Shown here one piece after another: positions 40,352 to 51,573 of a stretch of 64,000 nucleotides of DNA. Position 1 is the first letter of the stretch, and each line of letters begins with the position of its first letter. The notes under the pieces are model-generated. The model searched no databases. It worked only from the letters and a program-made list of their open reading frames with translations, and was not told the origin of the DNA. Both the position numbers and the translations under genes were made by a program. The stretch is from the NCBI RefSeq assembly GCF_950295315.1, contig NC_080181.1:32158764-32222763 (forward strand), read 5' to 3'. The stretch is from Erinaceus europaeus (taxonomy: Eukaryota; Chordata; Mammalia; Eulipotyphla; Erinaceidae).

Positions 40352-40710
40352 GAAGTCTTTTTCTCCTATCCCCTTAGGCCTGCACAGGCATACCAAAATC
40401 CTGACACACAGTTACACACAGCTACTTTGTTCCTTCAAAACTGCTCCAACGGTCATGGTCCAGAGAGATGTGGGGAAAAAAATGTCGTCAGAAAAGACAC
40501 ATTAAAAATGCATTATTGAATGCCAAAAATGCTCATTTGGGAAAGCATGACACTGAGGAATGCATTATCATGGGGATTGCATGATAGTACAACAAATAGA
40601 GCAGAGAGGTGGTAATTTGAAGACTGGCAAGAATTGGGACCCCCCCCAGTCTCTCACCTTATTTCTCTCTAGTTCTATCACAATAAAAAATAACACATTT
40701 TAATGACTGG
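40352..40710. other. Unique sequence, no gene
   Basis: Single-copy DNA. 40640-40690 (TCTCTCACCTTATTTCTCTC, ATAAAAAATAAC) may be an eroded SINE tail. Confidence 0.35.
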
Positions 40711-40714
40711 CATA

Positions 40715-40838
40715 ATATATACTTGGATAGTGTGCTTGCTTTGTGGTGGGCACAACCCAGTTTAGAGCCTGGCCTCCATTACACTGAATGAAGCTTCAGT
40801 GGTGTGGTGTCTTTCTATCTCTGTTTGTCTATCTTTTT
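40715..40838 (+). mobile_element. SINE-D
   Basis: TTGGATAGTGTGCTTGCTTTGTG head, CCCAGTTTAGAGCCTGGCC B-box region, GAATGAAGCTTCAGTGGTG middle, TCTATCTTTTTCCCC end. Confidence 0.7.
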
Positions 40839-41085
40839 CCCCTCACTTTATTGGGAGGTTAATGGCTTATAATGCAGTTGATAACACATAGCTACAATAT
40901 CCATTTTCCCATAACACTCTCTCCTACAACTTAGGTTCTTTTCTACCATTGTAGACCCAGGGCCTAGAACCCTTCTACCCCAACCCCTTTTGTCTCTCCA
41001 TCTGGAAAATGAGTGAAGTCCCAATGAAAAAAAAAATTTAAAAGAAAAATACATCATTAACTTTCACTAATGTTTGTTCTAAGTT
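40839..41085 (-). mobile_element. L1 type iii 3' end, minus strand
   Basis: CACTTTATTGGGAGGTTAATGG, GCAGTTGATAACACATAGCTAC, CCTACAACTTAGGTTC and TGTCTCTCCATCTGG are the reverse of the type iii tail. Confidence 0.6.
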
Positions 41086-41154
41086 TGAGACTTGGGAGCC
41101 ATCTATCAGATATTTCATAACATCATCCTTATTAAATAAAATACAGGAGTTTGA

Positions 41155-41354
41155 GGGCTGGATGATTGTGCACCCATATGAGTTGGCACATTATTATGCA
41201 GAGGACCTGAGTTCCAGTCCCCACTACCCACCTGTGGGGGGAAGTTTCATGAGCTGTGAAGCAGTTCAGAAGGTGTCTCTCTTTGTTGCCCTCTCCTCTC
41301 TCAATTTCTATCTGTCCTGTTTAATAAAAAAAAAAGAGAGAGAAAGAGAGGGAA

Positions 41355-41385
<31 letters not shown>

Positions 41386-41462
41386 ACAAATGGCTGCCTG
41401 CAGCTGTAAATGCATCATGCAGACACTGGGCAACAGGAACAACCCTGGTGACAATAGAAAAA
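41155..41462 (+). mobile_element. Long SINE-B with (GA)n expansion
   Basis: GGGCTGGATGATTGTGCACCC head, GAGTTCCAGTCCCC damaged B box, GAAGCAGTTCAGAAGGTGTC body, (GA)n at 41336-41385 in the tail, ATGGCTGCCTGCAGCTG extension, AACCCTGGTGAC end. Confidence 0.88.
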
Positions 41463-41464
41463 TG

Positions 41465-42380
41465 CGGATGTCTTAAAGCCAGATCACTAGTGAGCTAGGA
41501 GGAAAACAATGGTGTGCTGAACTGTACTAGTTGATATGGAGTCTGTGCTGCCCTTGGTTTCACATCAACCTTTACTAAACCATGGGGAAAAGGCCTCCAA
41601 CTGGGTGTGTGCTTGGCACCAGCCTGATTCTAGAGGGCAGAGGTGTCAGAGGACACAGTGCATCACATGTGCACACACATACAACTCCTATGTATGCTGT
41701 CCTCTCACAGAACACAACTCAAGGCCATCACAGCTGCTGTGGCTTCCCCTACAAGGAGGTCTGATCAGACCTGAGCAATGTCCAACTTTCCTAGTCTACA
41801 AGATGATACTGAATGGGCTGCCCCTGCCTTTTTCAGCTGGTCAAGTGGTTATGAGCAGAATCCTGAATCTTCTATGTTCTCCTGTCCTTACATTTGTGGA
41901 CTTTGTCCTCAATTTCGTCTTAACAGGCTGATGAGACAAAACAAAAACAAAACAAAACAAAAAACAAACCAAACCAACCAACCAAACAACAACAACAAAA
42001 AACCCGAGGACATGGCTACCACATTATTTATTATTCCCTGCATCTGGCCCATGAGCCTTTTGGCTTCTGTTTGAATGGCTCAGCTAAGAAGATCTCAAGG
42101 AAAGACTTAATCTGCAGGTGATGTGATTCAAAGCCACAGACCAGGCTGGGCCAGTAGCAACACACACTAGGCCTTCTTGTATCCTTGGGGATTTGAGAAG
42201 AAATCCTAGCCAGTGAACAATATTTAGGGGTGGGTGCTAGAGAAGACAGATTGTGGAAGTTTGGCCCAGCCCCAAGGTGACCTCTGAACCAGTCCCTGGG
42301 TGAGCAAAGATAAGAGAGGTCGGATGGCTCCTTCCCCATGCCTCTCCATGTAGACACCGCTTGATATTTGAAACTAAAGG
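41465..42380. other. Unique stretch, no supported gene
   Basis: Single-copy DNA with an AAAC/AACC-repeat at 41938-42003. The 131-codon frame at 41536-41931 has no start context, domain or splice signals that persuade me. Confidence 0.35.
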
Positions 42381-43040
42381 TTAATTAAGTGCAGCTACCA
42401 GGCAGAAAGGCCACAATCAATTATCTTGTCTTCTTGTCCGTTTCAGCCTGTTCTTAATTATGTTCATGGGCTTGGGGAAGGAGGTCTTACAGCCAAGTTT
42501 GTGAAAAAGGGAGCTATTCTGTTTTGAGCAGGCAGATCTGACCTCCTGGAACACAGCATTCATCTTCATCATTTTGCTGTCCCCAGCCTGTCACAATAAA
42601 GGGCCATTGGAGTGGCTCTGGATGGTGTACTGAGAGCATCCTTGGGAGGCCCAGTGGGCACAGCCTTAAGAGCTTCTTCACATATGAGGCCATTTCTATC
42701 CCTATCACATACTTTATGCTGCTACCCTGCAATCACTCACCATGGAGACCCCAGGCTAGCTGCCAGCTGAGGGCCCACTCACCATTCCTGTTGCCAACTC
42801 TCACCCACCAACACATGCTCCCCAGCACACATAGGGACACATACAGAACTCTCCCATCGTAATTAACTATTTAAAATTCCACTGTCGAAGCAGCACGGGC
42901 TGTGTTCTCATTAAAGAGATCAATTCCTGTTGAATATTCACCTCCAGGGGCAGATGTGGTTGGAATGAGCTGAGGGCTTCTGTCTAGCTCAGCCTGAGCT
43001 AATGAGTGGCTGCTGCCATTGTAAGGCAGGTTCGTCTGCA
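42380..43040. promoter_or_regulatory. Candidate conserved non-coding block
   Basis: Repeat-free, with AATCAATTATC and TTCTTAATTATG near 42415-42465 and CGTAATTAACTATTTAAAATTCC near 42858. A CTCATTAAAGAGATCAATTCC segment and AGCTAATGAGTGG follow. The dense TAAT cores resemble developmental enhancers; the inference is from composition only. Confidence 0.35.
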
Positions 43041-43535
43041 ATCAGTCAAAATAAGGAGCAGCGGATCCTTGCAGGGCTGTAGGGTGTTCTCCAGAATCAC
43101 ACATTGAGAGATAGTTTTCGAAGCAGCTTCCCATCTCAACGAAGCAGGCCTGAGGTGTCCCCTCCCTGGATTGAAGAAGGATGGCCAGTCCCATCTGCAC
43201 TTCCCATCCTTTTCTGCCTGTTTCCCCAGTCCTTGACATGCTGCAAATACTCTGTGCTAGACTCCCTGGTAAAGCCTACACTAAGCCCTCTAATCGCTCT
43301 TGACTCAACTGCTTGCTACTCTTCTGTGTCTACCTGGAGAAGACTGAGCCATTGGAAGTTTTCTCAAAGGAGCTAGGATGCACTTGCTGGGATGTTGGGG
43401 CTTATGGTCCTCTGAACACTTACTAGGTGGTGATTTCTATGCATTCTGAGCTGTCTATACTGCAAGGCAAACGACTGGAATTGTGTTTCCTTTTCTAGAA
43501 AGTCAGAGTTGGAACAATGGGCAAGGGTGGGGTTC
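43040..43535. other. Unique sequence, no gene
   Basis: Single-copy DNA. Frames at 43104-43376 (+) and 43373-43645 (-) show no domain. Confidence 0.35.
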
Positions 43536-43548
43536 AAAACCTTCCAAG

Positions 43549-43785
43549 AGTATGGACTGACCTGCCAATGCCCATGTTCAGTGGGGAAGCAATTGCAGAA
43601 GCCAGACTTTCCACCTTCTGCACCTAATAATGATCCTGGGTCCATACTCCCAAAGGGATGAAGAATAGGGAAGCTATCAAGGGAGGGGATTGGATACAGA
43701 GTTTCTGGGATGGGAATTGTGTGGAAATGTACCCTTCTTATCCTATAGTTTTGTCAATATTTACATTTTATAAATAAAAATTTAA
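43549..43785 (+). mobile_element. X-family retroposon, copy C, strongly 5'-truncated
   Basis: A 237-bp terminal fragment starting AGTATGGACTGACC, with AGGGATGAAGAATAGGG and GGGATGGGAATTGTGTGG. The duplication AAAACCTTCCAAG / AAAACCTTTCAAG (43536-43548, 43786-43798) marks it as a LINE-style truncated insertion. Confidence 0.85.
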
Positions 43786-43865
43786 AAAACCTTTCAAGCC
43801 TTGTCAATTACCTGGGGAGATTAAAAGATGACTTTTCAGAGCTAAGGGCACAGGATAAGCAACTT

Positions 43866-43870
<5 letters not shown>

Positions 43871-43910
<40 letters not shown>
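43871..43910. repeat. (GA)n microsatellite
   Basis: About 20 uninterrupted units. Confidence 0.97.
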
Positions 43911-43912
<2 letters not shown>

Positions 43913-44151
43913 TATTTCTTCTTTTCTACATTTTTATTAGTGATTTACAGAATAACAGGGGTACAATTCCTCATCATTCCTAATACCAGAGTTCTGTGTC
44001 CCCATTTGCTCTATTGGAAACTGCAGTGGTTCTCCCAAAGTCATAGATATGGGTAGAGCTATTTCTATAACCAACTTTCTGTCTACTATCTATATATCTA
44101 GCTATCCATCTAGCTATCTATGTTTCTGCTCATTTTTTCCCTATGGTCCTG
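43911..44151 (-). mobile_element. L1/X-type 3' end, minus strand
   Basis: CATTTTTATTAGTGATTTACAG, ACAGGGGTACAATTCC and AGAGTTCTGTGTCCCC are the reverse of the TGTGTGG/CACTAATAAAAA tail. The following part is weaker. Confidence 0.55.
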
Positions 44152-44168
44152 CCTTCTCTTCCTTTTTT

Positions 44169-44449
44169 TTTTTGTCTTCAGGGTTATTGCTGGGGCTCTG
44201 AGCCTGTGGTACAAATCCACTGCTCCTGGAGGCCATTTTTCCCATTTTGTTGCCCTTATTCTTGTTATTGTTGGCCATTGCTGTTGTTGTTGTTGGATAG
44301 GACAGAGAGAAATCGAGATGGGAGGGGAAGACAGAGAAGTGGAGAGAAAGATAGACACCTGCAGACCTGCTTCACCACCTGTGATGTGACCACCTCTCTC
44401 CCCCAGTAGGTGGGGAGCTGGGAGCTCGAACCAGGATCCTTACACCTGT
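44169..44449 (-). mobile_element. Long SINE-A, minus strand
   Basis: A T run, GTCTTCAGGGTTATTGCTGGG extension, TTGTTGCCCTTATTC tail side, GGACAGAGAGAAATCGAG body, GGAGCTCGAACCAGGATCC B-box side. A 17-bp duplication CCTTCTCTTCCTTTTTT flanks it (44152-44168, 44450-44466). The tRNA head is missing, so this is 5' truncated. Confidence 0.93.
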
Positions 44450-44469
44450 CCTTCTCTTCCTTTTTTAGT

Positions 44470-45078
44470 CACGCTTATTACTACTTTCCTTCACCCCCTC
44501 TCTTCTGAGAGACTTAATGCTTTGGAGAAATACAGATTTTCCTCTTAAGATTTGGATCAATATGCAACACTTTCAAGAAACCCCATTAAGGAATGGCTTC
44601 CGTATCTTTTGGAAAATCTTAGGAGGAGTGGATTTTTATCACTTTTTCCCAAGCTTCCCGTCCACCCTGGGTATGCATGACCTCTGCTATGTATTGCTGA
44701 GATGGATTCATATGACATCACAAAACATTCAGACCCCACGTCCAAATGTATCATTGCTCATTCACGGAAGCGTTCATTCCTATGTCTGTCATAGAGCTCA
44801 GCTGCTTATTCCTCCATTCCTCCATCCCTTCATACTTCAACACACATTTTTATTAACCTTCCAGACTTTAGACACTGGCAGTGCATGGTATAACAAAGCA
44901 AGAGGATATATCCATGCAAATAAATAAATGCAGAGAAGTTTAGAGATTATCGACTTTTGATACTGAAATATGTCTGACCAAATTTTTAGGATAAAGCATT
45001 TTCCTAGGGAAAAAAAAAATCTAACTCCAGAAACTTGCTTAAAAAAAAGTGTTGTTTATGAACTGCATCAAGAAAATG
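44470..45078. other. Unique sequence, no supported gene
   Basis: The 136-codon frame at 44517-44927 is the longest, but part of it (TCCATTCCTCCATCCCTTCATAC, ACACACATTTTTATTAACC) looks like an old L2/MIR end and no domain is visible. Confidence 0.35.
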
Positions 45079-45080
45079 TG

Positions 45081-45288
45081 TTGGGGCTGGGTGGTGGCGC
45101 ATTTGCGCGTACCTGCTGCAATACACAAGGACCTGGGTTTGAGCCCCTGGTCCCCACATGCAAGGAGAAAGTTTTTTGAGTCATGAAGCAGTGTTGCAGG
45201 TGACTCTCATTCCTCCCCTTCTCTATCACTCCTTCCCCTCTCAATTTATGGCTGTCTCTATCCAATAAATAAATTAATTAATTAACAA
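45081..45288 (+). mobile_element. SINE-B
   Basis: GGGGCTGGGTGGTGGCGCATT head, GGGTTTGAGCCCCTGG B box, GAAGCAGTGTTGCAGGTGAC body, CCAATAAATAAATTAATTAATT tail. AAAATGTGT flanks it. Confidence 0.92.
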
Positions 45289-45289
45289 A

Positions 45290-46445
45290 AAAGAAAAGAA
45301 AAAATGTGTATTACTCGGTATTTCTGTAGGACATCCTTCCCATCTCCTGAGCTGAACACCCCTTTGTCTCATATGGTCAGTTCAGTTGTAGGTGAAATAA
45401 ACTCAACAGCCATCAGATGAGGTTTTGTATCTCATGCAGAGAAAGGATAGTTAGCAAGAAGTACAGAACTTTCTCCTTGTGTCATGTACAAGAGAGAGAT
45501 ACAGCTGCCTCCTGAGAGGTATGGGTTACATGTCATTGGGGGAAGAATGGCAATAAAAAGATGTCATTTCTAATCTTGCCTCTTCATGACAAGGCTCAGG
45601 ACAGTTAGGAAATGGGAAATGGCAGCTGAAGCTACTCAGCATTCCAACTCACCCTTCCTTTGATCCTTATCAGCCATTAGGAGAGGTAATTAAGCCAGTG
45701 TCTTGCTCAGGCAGCCACTACTGAGCTGGTCGAACACAATCTGTACCCAGTGCACACAGGAAACTAGTGCACCCTGAATCATTGGCATCAGGGGACATCT
45801 AAGCATCCACTTGCCCACGATGTGACAGTCTGCTGGGCCTTGTGCTGAGACCAGGACGGACCTTTTGCTTACTCTTTAAAGTCTGCTTTCTAAGCACATG
45901 CAGCCATCTGAATAAACATAGGCAGGTCAAACCCCAGTGAAGTAAAACCATTAAACTAAGCCATTAATGAGAGAAAGGTACTGACACCTACGCAGGAATC
46001 AGTCGATGGATTGCTGGGGGTTGGGAAGAATCTAGGTTGCTAATTAGCAGTAGGACCTGAGAGACTCATCATTTGATCTCCTGATGCCATTTATAAGGGA
46101 CCAGCAGTTTCCTTATGGATAGAGATGGCAAACTTTCCTGAGGAAGGTGGAATTCAGGAGGTGTCCAAATAGTCAAACCATGATACCGTGCAAAAAAACT
46201 TAGAAAAAAAATGCAATAACACTTAAAAAATTTAAATCTTGATGACAAGTCCTTGTAGCAGAAAATTTTGTAGATAAGCACATCATTTGCTACTCAAGCT
46301 TTCTCTCTATTTTCTTATTTGTTTTTTAACCAACCAACAATGCTTCATATTTATAATGTACTATTATCCATCAAGATGGAGGAAAAGATATAGAAAAAAA
46401 ACTACATGAAATTCAAAGATGGATCTTCCATTTAGGGATTTTTGC
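45290..46445. other. Unique stretch, no gene
   Basis: About 1.1 kb single-copy. 45940-45990 holds several TAA/TTAA and ATTAATGAG words. Nothing coding is supported. Confidence 0.35.
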
Positions 46446-46446
46446 T

Positions 46447-46525
46447 GTTGTTTTAATTCTTATTATTGGATAGAGACAGAGAGAAAGTAAGATGGAAGGG
46501 AGAGAGATAGAGAGAATTTTGAATG
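46447..46525 (-). mobile_element. SINE fragment, minus strand
   Basis: TTAATTCTTATTATTGGATAG and AGACAGAGAGAAAGTAAG are the reversed tail and body of a SINE-B. The rest is absent. Confidence 0.6.
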
Positions 46526-46534
46526 TTTCTGAGG

Positions 46535-46740
46535 AAAGCTAACAGTCTTACTAACTGGCATTTTATGCTCACTGAGTGACTTAGTACCAATGTAGCAGAT
46601 ACTAAGAGAAGCACGGCATATAGACTATCTCATTTAGCTTTCAAACAATCCAGGAATTATATTATTATTATTTTCCTTTTGTAAACAGGTGGGGAAGCTG
46701 AGTTACAGAAATTGAGTCACTGTGCAAGGTTATACAACAA
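46535..46740 (-). repeat. MIR SINE, minus
   Basis: AGTACCAATGTAGCAGATAC, TATCTCATTTAGCTTTCAAAC, then GTAAACAGGTGGGGAAGCTG and TTGAGTCACTGTGCAAGG are the reverse of the MIR core. The head side is cut by the following SINE-A. Confidence 0.7.
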
Positions 46741-46746
46741 CTGAAT

Positions 46747-46992
46747 GGGAGTCGGGCAGTAGCACAGAGGGTTAAGCGCATGTGGCACAAATAGCAAGGA
46801 TCCTAGTTTGTGGCCTGGCTCCCCACTTGCAGGGGAGTCACTTCACAAGTGGTAAAACTTGTCTGCAGGTGTCTATCTTTCTCTCCCCCTCTCTATCTTC
46901 CCCTCCTCTCTCAGTTTCTCTCTGTCCTGTCCAACAACAATGACAACAATAATAACTAAAACAAGGGCAACAAAAAAGAATAAGTAAATAAA
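46747..46992 (+). mobile_element. SINE-A inserted in MIR
   Basis: GGGAGTCGGGCAGTAGCACAG head, damaged B box (AGTTTGTGGCC), CACTTGCAGGGGAGTC, GTCTGCAGGTGTC body, AACAAGGGCAACAAAAAAG tail and an A run. Confidence 0.9.
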
Positions 46993-47111
46993 ACTTTAAA
47001 AAAAAAAAAGACTTAAAAAAAGTGATCAAATGACCTGATCTAATCTAAACATCTTAAATTTATCCAAGTTTAGCTAAAACATTCTGCCATCTTTCTTGTT
47101 TTTGTAGTTAA

Positions 47112-47242
47112 AAGACAGGAAATAGAATGGAATGGTAGCATAATGGGTATGCAAACAGAATCTCATGGCTGAGGCTCAGAGGCCCCAGGATCAGTCTCTT
47201 GCATCACAGTTAACCAGAGCTAAGCAGTGCTCTGGAAAAGAA
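47112..47242 (+). mobile_element. SINE-C
   Basis: GGAATGGTAGCATAATGGGTATGC head, CAGGATCAGTCTCTTGCATC B-box region, TAACCAGAGCTAAGCAGTGC body. Confidence 0.82.
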
Positions 47243-47334
47243 AGGGGGCAGGTAATTAAGGTGGGGGGTGGGGAATATGGCTTAAAGAAAAAAATGTTTA
47301 TATATTTAGGGTCATTGTTGTGTCATGTAAAAAA

Positions 47335-47491
47335 CTGTTACCAGGTGGCGCAAAGAGCAAGGACCAGCGTAAGGATCCTGGTTCTAGCTCCTGGCTACCC
47401 GCTTTCCAGGGGGTCACCTCACAAGCAGTGAAGCAGGTCTGTAGGTGTCTATCTCTCCCCATCTCTGTCTTCCCCTCCTTTCTCCATTTCT
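47335..47491 (+). mobile_element. SINE-A, 5' part (split)
   Basis: CCAGGTGGCGCAAAGAGCAAGG (A-box side truncated), GGTTCTAGCTCCTGGC B-box region, GAAGCAGGTCTGTAGGTGTC body, ending at the break CCTTTCTCCATTTCT. Confidence 0.9.
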
Positions 47492-47726
47492 TTTTTTTTC
47501 TTTTTTTAAATTTTTTTATTTGTTATTGGATAGAGACAGAGAGAAATTGAGAGAGAGGGGGGGATAGAGAGGAAGAGAGACAGAGAGACACCTACAGACC
47601 TGCTTCACCACCTGTGAAGCTACTCCCTTGCAGATGGGGAGCTGGAGGCTCAAACTGGGATTCTAACCAGTCCTTGCGCTTTGCACCACATGCGCTTAAC
47701 CAAATGTGCTACCGCCTGACACCCCA
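47492..47726 (-). mobile_element. SINE-A, minus strand, nested in a SINE-A
   Basis: T-rich tail, TTGGATAGAGACAGAGAGAAATTG, GATGGGGAGCTGGAGGC, GCTCAAACTGGGATTC B-box side, GTGCTACCGCCTGACACCCC head side. Flanked by the perfect 15-bp duplication CCTTTCTCCATTTCT (47477-47491, 47727-47741). Confidence 0.95.
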
Positions 47727-47850
47727 CCTTTCTCCATTTCTCTCTCTCCTATCCAACAACAATGACATCAGTAACAACAACTGTAACTACAACAATAAAA
47801 CAACAAGGGCAACAAAAGGGAATAAATAAATAAATAATAAAAATTTAAAA
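47727..47850 (+). mobile_element. SINE-A, 3' part (split)
   Basis: CCATTTCTCTCTCTCCTATCC, AACAACAAGGGCAACAAAAGGG and an AAATAAAT tail continue the element broken at 47491. Confidence 0.9.
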
Positions 47851-48094
47851 ACTATTACTACTGTAAAGGAACCATGTAATATGGAATAGATCAGCCTGCA
47901 GTCTTTCTTTATTGGATATATTCTAAGTCAATAGTCAGAACTTAGCTGGTCTGCTTCTGTGTAGAGGGTGAACCCCAAAATCCTGGTGTCTGTAAAGGTA
48001 CAGGGTCACAGTGACCTAAAATATGAAATTAATCAATGGCCAAGGGTACACAAAAAGAACAGCCATTCCATGATGGACAGAAAAATAATAGCAA

Positions 48095-48212
48095 GGGTGA
48101 GGCAGCATAATGGTTATGCAAACAGTCTTATGCCTGAGGCTCCAAGTCCCAAGTTCAATACCCTGCACCACCATATGCTACAGTGCTTTGGTAGGGGAAT
48201 AAAATAAAGGTC
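48095..48212 (+). mobile_element. SINE-C
   Basis: GTGAGGCAGCATAATGGTTATGC head, CAAGTTCAATACCCTGCACC B box, ATGCTACAGTGCTTTGG body, AATAAAATAAAGG tail. Confidence 0.85.
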
Positions 48213-48757
48213 ACTTAGCTTGGTTACCTCAATGCAGAGATTGTGCTGATCATGAATGATGCATCATGGATAATGCTGACTATTGCTATGTTGTGGAATT
48301 CCTTACAGAGTAGCTAAAAATTCCCCTCAGGTAACCTCTGTGTCCTTCTCAGGACTGTTCTGAGTGTGAGTTCCCTCTTGGCTCTGAGCTCAGTTTGATT
48401 CTTTAGTGACCTCACCTGAAAATAGAAATGTCCTAACTCTTTATTATTATTAATATTGTTGTTGCTGTTGTTGTTATTTTTAACTATACCCAAACATGCC
48501 CATGAATCATATATAATATTCCAACTAGACATGTCTAGTTATTTTTGCCTTTTCTTCTTTTTGGAACGATGTAGACATTGTCCTTAGATGAATTATCTCT
48601 GAGATAACATGTTTCATCATCAACCTGACCAGATGCAGTGGTTGGAGACTGTCATAAACCAAGCCCCGTGCCACATTAGTGTTTGTGAGATCAAAGGACT
48701 TTTCCCCACTCCAAATCTGAGTACCTATAACTATCTCCTTGAAAAGAGCTTTGGCTG

Positions 48758-50074
48758 GAAAAGGGCTCACTTAGTGATGGCCTTTTTGGTCACTGCCAGG
48801 CCACCCCATCATCTGGGGCCCTAGTTAGGAAATACTTGGATCCCCACATAGATATGATGGACCTAGATCTGTAATAGACCCCTCTCTCCACCATCACTGG
48901 TCATTTCCATCAGGAACATCAGTATAAGCCTTCTTGTGGGCTTTTTCAGGACTGTACCCTCACTATGAACTACCAATGGTAAGGACCACCCCACTTTCTG
49001 AAGGGAGGTTGGGTCACCCTACTCTGCTGCTCCAGGAAGACTGGTCCTGAAATGAGTGCAGCTCAGAATGCTCCCAGCTATGACCATGGGCTGGAAACAC
49101 AGTCTGACAAAGACTCAGAGGTTATACAGAGTTATGTGCTAAAGATGAAATTTTATGGGTCTTGGGTCAGATCTATGTGGTAAACAGTTAATTGTATTTA
49201 TAAATTTTCTTCTAGTTTGGGAGCTACTCTCTGCCCTGATCCAGCTTTCTAGCCCTATTCTCAACTCTGACACCATCTTCCCAGACAATATTTTTAGTTC
49301 ACTTCCATATTCGCCATCAAGCAAAAACCACCAAAGTCATGGTCCCCTAAGAACATTCCTAAAATAAACTTCTTAGCTTCTTTTTACCCTAAGATCCCTA
49401 TTCTCATCTGCTCTACTTTCACTTTTTCATTCCTGTTTATTAAATATTTTGTCCTGCTTTATATCTTACTGTATTTTAGCCACCAAGTTGCAGATGCTAC
49501 CATGATTTTATTTCAAGGAATGAGTGGGCAGATGACCTCACCAATATGTCCTAGAACCTCACTTTTCCAGAGACCCTGCCCCACTATGGAAAGATAGAAA
49601 CAGGCTGGGGGTATGGATTGACATGCCAACGCCCATGTCCAGTGGAGAAGCAACTATAGAAGCCAGACCTTCTACCTTCTGCACCCCATAAAAAAGAATT
49701 GTGGTCCATACTCACAGAGGAGTAAATGTTAGGGGAAGATGACCAAAAGGCTCTGAACTCTAATTCCATCAGGACCCAAAGAGAGAAGACAGAATAATAA
49801 TAACAATAGTAATAAGAAAGAGAAGACACTTGGTTGAAGTAGGTGTGATTTAGAAAGGAAGAGAAGGCAGGATCATAGAAAAAGTGAGCAAATATATGAA
49901 AGTATAAATTGTTATAGAAATAATAGTCTAGCCATATCTGTTATCTTTGGAGGACTAATAGAATTTGCAGTGGAAGGAATGGGGGACACAGAACTCTGGT
50001 GGTGGGAAAGTTGTAGAATTATATACCCTTGTTATAATTTGTAAATCAATATTAAATCACTAATAACTTTTTTT
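48758..50074 (+). mobile_element. X-family retroposon, copy D, best-bounded
   Basis: A 1317-bp insert with the perfect 15-bp duplication AAAGAGCTTTGGCTG at 48743-48757 and 50075-50089. The right boundary is a T/A run, with no LTR and no RNA polymerase III boxes. It contains GGTCCTGAAATGAGTGCAG, ATCCAGCTTTCTAGCCC, AGCCACCAAGTTGCAGATG and ACTCTGGTGGTGGGAAAG. A 230-bp segment at 49725-49955 is not shared with copies A and B. No intact frame. Confidence 0.88.
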
Positions 50075-50089
50075 AAAGAGCTTTGGCTG

Positions 50090-51195
50090 ACAATTGGCTT
50101 CCTTCTGTCCTCCTGAACTGCAGTTCCTGTGAGTGTGTGTAGCCAGACAACTGTTGTATTTTGCCTCTGGGCTATGTGATAGATTCCTCCACATAGCATT
50201 ATTATGTCTGCTGAGCACTTCATGATACTTGGGGATGAAAGGAGTTATAAATGAAAGATATTATTATTAATAAGAATGTAGATGAACAAAGGGAAAATGT
50301 ACTCACTCTCACTATCCATCACCTTTCCACATCTCACCTAAAGACCATGATCCGAAGGAGCCTCAAGGAAAGCTTATTTGCAGAAATCAATAACTGGTTT
50401 AAAAAAAATAGATCTGGGCTCCACTGGAGCTGACTATTCAGACCTTTCTCATAAGTCTATGCAACAGTCAATATTAGCCATCCCTGCCTCAAATGAAGAT
50501 TGAATTCAAATGTAGTTAAGACTACTTTTGTATGCTAATCTACCAACTGATTATTAAATGTATTTACTGAAGGTTTTGAAAAATAGGCTTATGAGGGGAA
50601 AAATGAAGAAAGAAAAGCCTGCATGAATTTCATTGTCAGCTGTGAGGCTAAGTCAAACTGATGGACTGACATTAACTGGATTCTACCGGTTTTATAAAAT
50701 TAACACTTGGGGAAATTGAGTTTAATTTTACAGGTGGCAGGAAGAATTCTGACTCTATGCATCATAGTGAGGGAAGAATAACAATCACCCAGTCAATCCT
50801 TGGAAGCATTATTTTTCCCCAAACCCCTACATTGTATAGATGCCTAGAGATAAAGTTGTGAAAATGCTGCGTTCAGAGCCATTATCTGTCACCAAGGAAG
50901 GAATGGACACCTTCTTGGAGACACAGTTTTTGACTGTGATCTCCTGAATCCTTATGATCTGGAGGGAAACTATGGTAAAAATGTTAATTCTCTTAATCAC
51001 CTGTTTGTTTATGTGAGTGTAACTAATATAAGCCGGGGGCATCTGATATTTTAGAGCCAGAATGCAGGAAGTATGGGAAAATTTACCTAGCAAGCTTTAG
51101 TCAGGTTGGCAAAGAAGAGAAGGAAGTGAGGGAAATCTACTAAAATAGATGTGAAAAGAATTTTGGTAGATGTCAGGAACATACTTGATGGGAGA
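50090..51195. other. Unique stretch, no gene
   Basis: Single-copy AT-rich DNA without clear repeats. Confidence 0.4.
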
Positions 51196-51204
51196 ATTGA
51201 GTTC

Positions 51205-51292
51205 TACTTTTGTCTTTTTTGTGTGCAAAGTTGGAGAACAAACTCAAGGCTTCACACATGTACTCCAACACGGTGTCACCTGGCCTAATCTT
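51205..51292 (-). mobile_element. SINE head fragment, minus strand
   Basis: AACTCAAGGCTTCACACATG and ACACGGTGTCACCTGGCC resemble a reversed tRNA-type head and B-box region. Confidence 0.45.
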
Positions 51293-51304
51293 GTGTGTGT
51301 GTGT

Positions 51305-51573
51305 ATCGTTATTATTAGTGATTTACAAGATTATAAGACAATAGAGATATAGTTCCACACCATTCCCACCACCAAAGTTCTGTCCTCCTAACCCCAAGGA
51401 TAAACTCCATAGTTATTCCAAGGTCTTAGAGAGATGGGCTGACTTCTTTATTTATTTTTCTTTTCTTTCCTTTCCTTTTCACTTATTTTTTCTCTTTCTT
51501 TTTCTTTTTTCTTCTTTTTGCAAGTTTATGTGTTTTAATTCTCTATATTCCACATGTGAGTGAACTCTTCGGG
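51305..51573 (-). mobile_element. L1 3' end, minus strand (part 1, split by an LTR)
   Basis: ATTAGTGATTTACAAGATTATAAG, CACACCATTCCCACCACC and TTCTATATTCCACATGTGAG-like text are the reverse of an L1 3' end continuing into ORF2. The tail is type iv. It stops at TTCGGG where the LTR begins. Confidence 0.65.

Noticed and set aside
41536..41931. 131-codon plus-strand frame
   Set aside because: No recognised domain and no codon-like conservation visible; probably chance.
44517..44927. 136-codon plus-strand frame
   Set aside because: No domain or splice context, and its 3' half resembles an old L2/MIR end.
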